Source of the DNA: Hyphomicrobiaceae bacterium
GTDB taxonomy: Bacteria > Pseudomonadota > Alphaproteobacteria > Rhizobiales > Hyphomicrobiaceae
NCBI GenBank assembly: GCA_025359005.1
Contig: JANYHP010000106.1
Coordinates: 1-20,794, forward strand
DNA: 20,794 nt
Reading direction: 5' to 3'
Notes under the pieces: model-generated
Told to the model about the DNA's origin: nothing
The model's input: only the letters and a program-made list of their open reading frames with translations
The model's database searches: none
In this document: piece after piece, positions 15,606 to 20,794 of the stretch
How the letters are laid out: each line of letters opens with the position of its first letter
Numbering within the stretch: position 1 is the stretch's first letter
Position numbers and translations under genes: made by a program

Positions 15606-16850
15606 TCACATCGGCCACTTGGCCGGCGCAGCCGCAACGCTCTTGGGGAAAATGGTCACCCACTTGCCGCCGATGTACTGAATGAGCACCGGGTCGGCAT
15701 CAACATTCTGCCCGTCCGCTCCGAACGCGACCTTGCCCCATGGCATGATGGTCTGGTCGCCGGGAATGGCGGTCGCCGCGAGCGCCGCGCGGACCTTTTC
15801 GCCGTCCGTCGACTTGGCCCTGTCGATGCCATCGGCCAGCACCAGCATGGCCATGAACTGCCGTGCGGTGTTGTCGTTGAGATCGCGGTTGCCGCGCGCC
15901 TTGTACTTGTCGTTGACGTACGTGATGGATGGGCGCTTGCCAGCCATGTCGAGTGCGAAGCTGGCGCGCGAGATCAGCCCGTCGAGCTTGTCGCCGACCG
16001 CGTCGAAGACGGCCTTCTCGGAGAATCCTGCGGCTTGGGCAACGATGTTCTTCGGCTTATAGCCGAGTTCGCCCATGGTCTTGATCAGCAAAATCGCGTC
16101 TGTCGTATAGCTGGACGGCAGCACGACATCGGCATCCGCCGTCTTGAGCTGCTGGACTTCCGACGTGAGCGTCGGGCTGTTCGCACGATACTTGATGTCG
16201 GCGACGATCTTATAGCCCCGCTCGGCCGCCAGCTTGCGTTGCGTGTTGGAACTATCCGCGCCGAAAATGGTATCTTCGTAGAAGAGCCCCAGCGTCTCGA
16301 TCTTGGTGCCGGACGCCTTCTGCGCGTCGAGGAAGTCGAACATACCCTTGGAAAAGAATTCGTCGTGGGCGGCAGGGCGGAAGAAGAACTTGAGATCGCG
16401 TCGATGCAGGCTCGGCGACGAGCTATCGGCGCACATGAACGGCACGCCGTATTTTTCGCACGTGACGCTGACGGTGTTGGACACGGCGGAGTGATAACAG
16501 CCGATGATAGCGGTGACCTTGTCCTGGGTGATGAGGCGCTCGGCTTCCGCGCGGCCCTTCTGCGGGTCGGCCTGATGATCGGCGTAAACAAGCTTGATCT
16601 TCGCGTTGCCGAGCCCCATTAAACCTGCATTTTTCGCGCCCGGCAGCGCGACCTCGTGCATGCCGTTGACAATGTCCACGGCCGTTTCGAATGCATTCCG
16701 CGCATCGACGCCAACCTGCGCGTTCGCACCCGACATCGGGTAAAGTGCACCGATGACGATTTCGGCGGGCGCCTGCGCGAATGCCGGGCGTGCCGTCACT
16801 GTCGCGGCGGCGGTGCCGATGAGGACATGCCTGCGATTGAAACCTGTCAT
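15606..16850 (-). CDS. ABC transporter substrate-binding protein, amino-acid/amide type, with Tat-like signal
   Basis: This 414-residue receptor belongs to the Peripla_BP_6 (LivJ/urea/amide) family. The N-terminus MTGFNRRHVLIGTAAATVTA with AFAQ carries a twin Arg and a cleavage site near residue 25, so it may use the Tat path. The mature part begins EIVIGALYPMSGANAQVG, the standard first strand and substrate loop, and goes on with KIKLVYADHQADPQKGR, VTAIIGCYHSAVS, YGVPFMCADSSSPSLHRRD and IETLGLFYEDTIFGAD. The ATG at 16850 has GGGAGAG five bases upstream; an in-frame GTG at 16871 would precede that site. It lies 33 bases after the DUF1445 gene and 75 before livH. The ligand is probably an amide, lactam or acidic amino acid, judged from the enzymes beside it. 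Confidence 0.9.
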   Translation of the reverse strand: MTGFNRRHVLIGTAAATVTARPAFAQAPAEIVIGALYPMSGANAQVGVDARNAFETAVDIVNGMHEVALPGAKNAGLMGLGNAKIKLVYADHQADPQKGRAEAERLITQDKVTAIIGCYHSAVSNTVSVTCEKYGVPFMCADSSSPSLHRRDLKFFFRPAAHDEFFSKGMFDFLDAQKASGTKIETLGLFYEDTIFGADSSNTQRKLAAERGYKIVADIKYRANSPTLTSEVQQLKTADADVVLPSSYTTDAILLIKTMGELGYKPKNIVAQAAGFSEKAVFDAVGDKLDGLISRASFALDMAGKRPSITYVNDKYKARGNRDLNDNTARQFMAMLVLADGIDRAKSTDGEKVRAALAATAIPGDQTIMPWGKVAFGADGQNVDADPVLIQYIGGKWVTIFPKSVAAAPAKWPM

Positions 16851-16883
16851 GGCTCTCTCCCGAGTGGTCACGTGAAGTTGGCG

Positions 16884-17696
16884 TTAAAAGACGGCATATT
16901 CGGAGTTTCGCCGGTCGGTGACCAGCATCGCCCCCGGCGCGTGGGTGATGGCAAAGTCTGGCTTGGCGGCGGCGATGGCGGCCTGGGGTGTCACGCCGCA
17001 AGCCCAGAATACTGGTATCTCATCTGCATGCACGTCGACGGGATCGCCGTAATCGGGAACTGCGATGTTGCGAATTCCGATCAGGCCGGGGTCACCGATG
17101 TGGATCGGTGCGCCGTGCATCGCCGGAAAGCGCGAGGTGATCTGGATGGCGCGGATGGCATCGGCCGCCTTGAGCGGTCGCATAGACACCACCGTCGGGC
17201 CCTGGAACGTGCCCGCCGCCTGCGTCGAAATCGAAGTTCGGTACATCGCAACGTTGGCGCCGCAGGCGACGTGGCGCAGCGTGATGCCGTCGTCGAGCAG
17301 TGCTGCCTCAAAGGTGAACGAACAACCGAGCACGAACGAGACGAGATCGTCACGCCAGACATCGGCAACGTCCGTAGGCTCATCCACCAACGCACCATGG
17401 CGCCAGACGCGGTAGCGCGGGATATCGGTGCGGATATCGAGGTCGGCGCCGAGTGCAGGAATGTGTGGACTTCCAGGATCGGATATCCCGATCAGCGGAC
17501 AGGGCTTTGGATTAAGCTGGCAATAGCGCAGAAAATCGCCGGCGAGATCCTTGGGCAGAACCACGAGGTTGCCTTGCACGAAGCCATGCGCCAGATGGGA
17601 CGTATGTCCGGTGAGCGTGCCGTTCCGCGCCGCCAAGCGCACATCGATGCCCAACGCTGGCTTCGTCGCGATATGCCCTGCTGTCCCATCCGCCAT
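16884..17696 (-). CDS. DUF1445 / YcsI-family protein (putative hydro-lyase, D-glutamate cyclase-like)
   Basis: A 270-residue cytoplasmic protein matching the DUF1445 family over its whole length: GFVQGNLVVLPKDLAGDFLRYC, NPKPCPLIGIS, ADLDIRTDIPRYRV, WRDDLVSFVLGCSFTFEAAL, VAMYRTSI, VVSMRPLK, SRFPAMHGAPIHIGDP, EIPVFWACGVTPQAA and THAPGAMLVTD. The mammalian protein with this domain converts D-glutamate to 5-oxo-D-proline, and the Bacillus ycsI gene lies near 5-oxoprolinase genes. Both facts are from family knowledge. I chose the ATG at 17696 with GGGCGGG upstream; an in-frame GTG lies three codons before it and a further frame to 17729 is possible. The gene heads the transporter genes, 101 bases after the LysR gene. 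Its place with an oxoprolinase strongly suggests the lactam chemistry. Confidence 0.9.
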   Translation of the reverse strand: MADGTAGHIATKPALGIDVRLAARNGTLTGHTSHLAHGFVQGNLVVLPKDLAGDFLRYCQLNPKPCPLIGISDPGSPHIPALGADLDIRTDIPRYRVWRHGALVDEPTDVADVWRDDLVSFVLGCSFTFEAALLDDGITLRHVACGANVAMYRTSISTQAAGTFQGPTVVSMRPLKAADAIRAIQITSRFPAMHGAPIHIGDPGLIGIRNIAVPDYGDPVDVHADEIPVFWACGVTPQAAIAAAKPDFAITHAPGAMLVTDRRNSEYAVF

Positions 17697-17797
17697 AGCA
17701 TCCACCCGCCCTTGACCTGCCAAGAGCAAATCACGGGGCGACGATTAGCGATAGTCGTATTTGGTGATGGCGATCGATCAACAACCGTTATCGCAGA
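17697..17797 (-). promoter_or_regulatory. Candidate LysR-type operator and promoter region
   Basis: This 101-base gap between the regulator stop and the DUF1445 start holds two short inverted repeats: ACGA-N10-TCGT at 17741-17758 and TGAT-N8-ATCA at 17765-17780. Spacings of this size are typical of LysR-type binding sites (T-N11-A class), and the site would sit upstream of the catabolic operon. No convincing -35/-10 pair is seen. The call rests on pattern and position only. Confidence 0.3.
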
Positions 17798-18715
17798 TCA
17801 GACATTCATCCGTGCATATTGTGCACCGGACTCGCCGGCGGCGATCGCCTCAGCCATCTGCGCGATCTGCTCCACCAGAACGCCACCGGGCGCATGGGCA
17901 TGCGTGGCCGTGAAGACAAGGTCCGGCAGCTGGATGTCCGTCGCCAGCACCCGCAACTCGCCGCGTTCGAGTTCCTTGGCGATGACGGTCGGAGGAATAA
18001 CGCTCACGCCAATGCCGTCGAGCGTCATGCGGACGATCGTCGACAGCGACGAATTGGAGTAGATCCGCGGCATGGCACGGCCCGCGCCGGCCAACACCTG
18101 GCGCAACATGATGTATGGCCGCGTGGTCTTGGGGTAGGTGATGATCGGCTGCGCGGTCAATTGCGTGAGCGAGATCGGTTCGGGTCCGAGGTCCAGTTTC
18201 GCCCCGGCGACGAAGGCCAACGGATAGCGGCAGAGATCGAGATTGACCATCCGCGGATCGCTGACCGGGCCGAGCAGGAACGCCAGGTCGATCTGCCCCT
18301 CGATCAGCGCATTGCGGAGATTGGGCGACACGTCGACCTCGATGTCGAGCGTCACGTTCGGGTAGGTCGCATGCACCTGTTCGATCAGCTCAGACAGCCA
18401 CGTGTGCACGATCGTTTCGGCGACGCCGAGCCGCACCACCCCGCTCAGTCCCGCCGGATGCGCGACAGAGCGTGTAATATCGGCAACGAGCCCAAGAATA
18501 CGTTCGGCGTAGTCGAGCAGTTGGCGGCCCTTCGGCGTCAGCACGGAACTGCGCGCGCCACGCTCGATCAATTTGACGCCAAGCTCGGCCTCGAGATTGG
18601 AAATACGTTGCGAGATTCCGGGTTGCGTTGTGTTGAGGCGCTCAGCCGCGCGCCGGAAATTCTGCAACTGGGCAACCCAGTAGAACACCTCGAGGTCGCG
18701 CAGATCGAAATTCAT
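17798..18715 (-). CDS. LysR-family transcriptional regulator
   Basis: This 305-residue regulator has the N-terminal winged helix-turn-helix: MNFDLRDLEVFYWVAQLQNF, RRAAERLNTTQPGISQRISN, LEAELGVKLIERG and SSVLTPKGRQLLDYAERIL over residues 1-75. The effector domain follows from about 88 (LSGVVRLGVAETIVHTWLSEL) to near 295. Length is normal. The ATG at 18715 matches the family start; an in-frame GTG at 18742 is the alternative and neither has a strong ribosome binding site. Unlike most LysR regulators it is read in the same direction as its presumed targets, directly upstream of the DUF1445 gene. It probably senses 5-oxoproline, glutamate or a related compound (inference). Confidence 0.92.
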   Translation of the reverse strand: MNFDLRDLEVFYWVAQLQNFRRAAERLNTTQPGISQRISNLEAELGVKLIERGARSSVLTPKGRQLLDYAERILGLVADITRSVAHPAGLSGVVRLGVAETIVHTWLSELIEQVHATYPNVTLDIEVDVSPNLRNALIEGQIDLAFLLGPVSDPRMVNLDLCRYPLAFVAGAKLDLGPEPISLTQLTAQPIITYPKTTRPYIMLRQVLAGAGRAMPRIYSNSSLSTIVRMTLDGIGVSVIPPTVIAKELERGELRVLATDIQLPDLVFTATHAHAPGGVLVEQIAQMAEAIAAGESGAQYARMNV

Positions 18716-18842
18716 GATTGCCCAGACAGTGGTGTCGGCCACAACCGACGCGCGGACGCCATCACACGGCCACCACTCAGAGCCGACGCCCGTCGCGATC
18801 CTGAGCCCAAGGGCGCCGATAGCAGCGTGTGCAAGAAATTCA

Positions 18843-18858
18843 TCCCCTTACAGGGGGA
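18843..18858 (-). terminator. Weak terminator-like hairpin after the DUF2478 gene
   Basis: On the minus strand a TCCCCCT-GTA-AGGGGA stem lies 17 bases after the DUF2478 stop and is followed by TGAATTTCTT, a modest U-rich tract. It could end the nitrate-related transcript before the LysR gene. Confidence 0.35.
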
Positions 18859-18874
18859 CCAGCTCGGTGCCTTG

Positions 18875-19465
18875 TCAAGAATGACGCGCAGAACGGCCGC
18901 GCAGCGCCACACCCTCGCCCACAGCATCTCCGCCTTTCAAGCCGAGGAAATGGCACAGGTCCGCATCCTCGCGCGGCACGTCTTCAACCCTGCACTCAAA
19001 GGCGAACCCGCCAGCAAACTGACGCCAGGCGTCGATGTTGCGCCACGGCACGGCGATCAGAACGGGAACATTTTGCGCGACGGCCTCGGCGATCAGATCA
19101 CGGAAGCCGCCGCCCTCGCTCTCCGACTTCCCGAATTTGTTCACGATGAGCAAATCTGGACGCGCTGCAATGGCCTCCCGTGCCGCCGCCAGCGCGCGCA
19201 GAAGTTCGCCGGGATCGAGCCGACACCCCCGCGCGCCGGCACCGCGATCTTCGGAAATTTGGATGCACTGCCCACCGGACAGATCGTCCAGGATCATATC
19301 GCATCGTGGCCGGTCGGCGCGCCACTCGTCACGCTGAATGAACCCCGCCAGCGACAGCCCGTGCTCTGAAAGGCGGTTCGCAATGCGACGCATCACGACG
19401 TCGATATCTCGCCCTTCGTGATAGAGGATCGCAACGATCGGTGCCGAGGCAAACAAGCCACTCAT
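18875..19465 (-). CDS. DUF2478-family protein
   Basis: A 196-residue protein recognised as DUF2478 from its ordered motifs: APIVAILYHEGRDIDVVMRRIANRL at the N-terminus, LAGFIQRDEW, MILDDLSGG with IQISEDRG, GCRLDPGELLRAL near 80-92, and the hallmark DLLIVNKFGKSESEGGGFRD near 103-122, then VPVLIAVPWRNIDAW. The fold is probably nucleotide-binding, but no Walker A GxxGxGK is present where it would be expected. Members commonly lie near molybdate-transport or nitrate-reductase genes, so a role in molybdenum handling is a guess. The ATG at 19465 has GGAAGG seven bases upstream. It lies 61 bases after the hemerythrin gene and is the last gene of this group. Confidence 0.8.
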   Translation of the reverse strand: MSGLFASAPIVAILYHEGRDIDVVMRRIANRLSEHGLSLAGFIQRDEWRADRPRCDMILDDLSGGQCIQISEDRGAGARGCRLDPGELLRALAAAREAIAARPDLLIVNKFGKSESEGGGFRDLIAEAVAQNVPVLIAVPWRNIDAWRQFAGGFAFECRVEDVPREDADLCHFLGLKGGDAVGEGVALRGRSARHS

Positions 19466-19526
19466 GGATACGCCTTCCGTGCTTCTGTCTGCTCAGCTTT
19501 CACTGTTTGCAACTCGCGACACCGGG

Positions 19527-20090
19527 TCAAGCCGTAAGCCCCCTGCGCCACTTCATTGCGCTGCCGATTGCGACAAGATCTGCCGCCTTCAGCCTCTTGC
19601 GCGCAAGCACCATCACAATCCCATTTTCGACGGCGAGGTGGCGCTGCTCTCTTGTCGCGTAGTCGAGGATCACTGCACGCTCTGCCCTGGCATAGTGCGT
19701 CCAACCCGCTCTGTGCGGCTCTTTCAGAAGTCTCAAAATGCTTTCGACGCTCGCCTCAGACCACTTGTGATCGTCGCAGAGTGCAGCCAGCAGTTCATCC
19801 AACCTGTCACTCTCGTGCGCGCGCCTCGTGAGCATCGGAAACAGGTCTTCGTCCTCGTCGCAGTGATGCAGGCGCAGATCGTTTGCAAGATAGCTGGCCG
19901 CCGTATCCGCGTCATTGAGTTCCGCACGGCCGGTCTCAGCGAACCGCTTCAGCGTCGCGCAAACCGCGCGATGGCGCTGATGGTCCGCAGAAACATAATC
20001 CAGCGGCTGCGCCAGCAGGGCCGCAGAAAGGTCCTCGATGATCAGTCGCTCGTCAGGCGAGGCCGACTGTGGCGGGTCAGGGATGGTCAT
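19527..20090 (-). CDS. Hemerythrin HHE-domain protein
   Basis: A 187-residue helical protein with a hemerythrin-type di-iron pocket. Candidate ligands are His37 and His40 in DYVSADHQRH, the LHHCDEDEDLFPML segment near 74-87 (His75, His76, Glu79 or Glu81), and His108 in CDDHKWSE. Such proteins bind oxygen or nitric oxide, or protect iron centres. Next to nitrate-respiration genes, NO or iron-sulfur repair is plausible (inference). I chose the ATG at 20090; an in-frame ATG at 20129 and a frame to 20198 are alternatives and none has a strong ribosome binding site. The start overlaps the end of the upstream gene by 14 bases. Confidence 0.8.
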   Translation of the reverse strand: MTIPDPPQSASPDERLIIEDLSAALLAQPLDYVSADHQRHRAVCATLKRFAETGRAELNDADTAASYLANDLRLHHCDEDEDLFPMLTRRAHESDRLDELLAALCDDHKWSEASVESILRLLKEPHRAGWTHYARAERAVILDYATREQRHLAVENGIVMVLARKRLKAADLVAIGSAMKWRRGLTA

Positions 20091-20430
20091 GAGCCCGACC
20101 TGGCCCCCCTCGGCATGAGCAGTCCTCATGGCGACCCGCAGTATGGTCTGAGCAATCCTGCACGAGTGCCCATTGCAAAATGCACTGCAAAACAGCACGT
20201 CCTGGAGCCTCGCTCTTCTCGACCACAGTCATGAGGGCAAGCCAATCCTCATCCGCAGCCTGCGACGTATAGCGCCCGACGGCTGCACTGACATACTCAG
20301 CGGGCGCCTCGTCAAAACGGCTCCCCGCTTCCAAAACCTTGGCATAAAGCACAATGTCGCCGATAGCGTCCAAGGCTGCTGCCGCATTGGCTCCGACTGC
20401 GAGGCTGGTAAGAATCGCACCAAGTTGCAA
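20077..20430 (-). CDS. Small conserved protein with Cys/His-rich tail (nar-operon associated)
   Basis: A 117-residue protein that I recognise only as similar to small proteins found after narI and ppiC in alphaproteobacterial nitrate operons; no function is known to me. The body is helical and acidic, with DAIGDIVLYAKVLEAGSRFD, PAEYVSAAVGRYTSQAADED and WLALMTVVEKSEAPGRAVL. The tail carries CSDHTAGRHEDCSCRGG and HDHP, which could bind a metal. It begins with a TTG at 20430; a perfect AGGAGG lies five bases upstream and its first base is inside the ppiC stop codon, so start choice and coupling are well supported. Confidence 0.75.
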   Translation of the reverse strand: MQLGAILTSLAVGANAAAALDAIGDIVLYAKVLEAGSRFDEAPAEYVSAAVGRYTSQAADEDWLALMTVVEKSEAPGRAVLQCILQWALVQDCSDHTAGRHEDCSCRGGPGRAHDHP

Positions 20431-20435
20431 AGCAG

Positions 20436-20441
20436 CCTCCT
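20436..20441 (-). promoter_or_regulatory. Perfect ribosome binding site that decides a TTG start
   Basis: AGGAGG on the minus strand, overlapping the TAG stop of ppiC (as TAGGAGG), with five bases to the TTG start at 20430. It supports the rare start codon and translational coupling. Confidence 0.8.
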
Positions 20442-20794
20442 ATTGAACGAGCGGCGTAGCACTGGCGGCCAAATCAACGCCGACAATCTCGGCGCGCCCG
20501 GCAAGGATGCCGATATACTGCCGGATCGCTTGACGCCGCACTTTCTCATTCAGCCATGCCGCGATGCGCTCCCGAACCATCTCAAAGGGCAACGCGGCAC
20601 CCTCGATACGCCGATCCAAGGCCACGACATGGATGCCAAAGCGCGTCTCGACCAGACCGAGGTCGCCGGCTTTCATCTCACCCAGTGCCGCCTCGAATTC
20701 CGGAACGGTTTGCCCCGTGCCGACTTGGCCGAGACTTCCCGCCACTTTCCCCGATGGACACACCGACAGTGTGGCCGCAAGCTCTCCAAAGAGC
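20440..20794 (-). CDS. Parvulin-type peptidyl-prolyl isomerase, 3' part
   Basis: The gene enters from the right edge, so its start is missing; 118 codons are visible. The segment CPSGKVAGSLGQVGTGQTVP, then EFEAALGEMKAG and ETRFGIHVVALDRRIEG, is the second half of a parvulin (PpiC/NifM) domain, which speeds Xaa-Pro bond isomerisation and helps protein folding. After it comes LPFEMVRERIAAWLNEKVRR and a C-terminal helix with QYIGILAGRAEIVGVDL. In alphaproteobacteria such genes often follow narGHJI and may aid maturation of the nitrate reductase complex; that link is inferred here. Confidence 0.88.
   Translation of the reverse strand, partial: LFGELAATLSVCPSGKVAGSLGQVGTGQTVPEFEAALGEMKAGDLGLVETRFGIHVVALDRRIEGAALPFEMVRERIAAWLNEKVRRQAIRQYIGILAGRAEIVGVDLAASATPLVQ

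Noticed and set aside
14646..16622. A 658-codon open frame on the plus strand opposite livH and the binding-protein gene
   Set aside because: It is antisense to clear, family-matching genes and its product is Arg/Asp/His-rich with no domain. Such frames are common opposite GC-rich genes.
17819..19369. A 516-codon plus-strand frame opposite the LysR and DUF2478 genes
   Set aside because: Antisense to two well-supported genes, low-complexity composition, no ribosome binding site.
1..20794. CRISPR arrays, tRNA or rRNA genes, phage genes
   Set aside because: No regularly spaced repeats, no tRNA-like T-loop with matching stems and no rRNA-like stretches were seen by eye on either strand; short RNA genes could still be missed.

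Overview
The window looks like chromosomal DNA of a GC-rich alphaproteobacterium, most likely of the Hyphomicrobiales (Rhizobiales). Supports are the long TL5/CTC-type ribosomal protein L25 next to peptidyl-tRNA hydrolase, the Liv- and Rbs-type ABC cassettes, the GC-rich codon use, and a remnant of an IS630-family transposase. No rRNA, tRNA or CRISPR array was seen.

Layout. (1) Positions 1-345 on the minus strand hold an in-frame chimera: the 5' end of a gene for a secreted protein joined to the N-terminal DNA-binding part of an IS630 transposase that runs off the window. Positions 346-768 hold no gene I can defend. (2) Positions 769-5172 on the minus strand are a sugar or polyol uptake operon: FGGY kinase, RbsC-type permease, periplasmic binding protein and single-domain ATPase. 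(3) Positions 5588-8478 on the plus strand are a translation block: a strong promoter and structured leader, rplY (L25), a cluster of hairpins, pth, then a CitE/HpcH-type CoA-ester lyase. (4) Positions 8536-18715 on the minus strand are a 10-kb catabolic island: LysR regulator, DUF1445 (D-glutamate cyclase-like) protein, Liv-type binding protein, LivH, LivM, LivG, LivF and a fused 1200-residue ATP-dependent 5-oxoprolinase. (5) Positions 18875-20794 on the minus strand hold a DUF2478 protein, a hemerythrin, a small Cys/His-tailed protein and a parvulin (PpiC) that enters from the right edge. I recognise this as resembling the downstream end of a respiratory nitrate reductase (nar) operon, but narGHJI itself is not visible.

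How the genes work together. The most coherent and interesting unit is the oxoprolinase island. It pairs a predicted lactam-forming or lactam-handling enzyme (DUF1445) with an enzyme that opens 5-oxoproline to glutamate using ATP, and adds a dedicated high-affinity importer and regulator. I propose a self-contained uptake and catabolic pathway for 5-oxoproline, D-glutamate or a related lactam or hydantoin. The first operon would import and phosphorylate a sugar or polyol. Its kinase lacks the usual xylulokinase substrate motif, so the substrate is open. The rplY leader has an unusual combination of abutting tandem repeats, a consensus promoter and a terminator-like hairpin just before the ribosome binding site.
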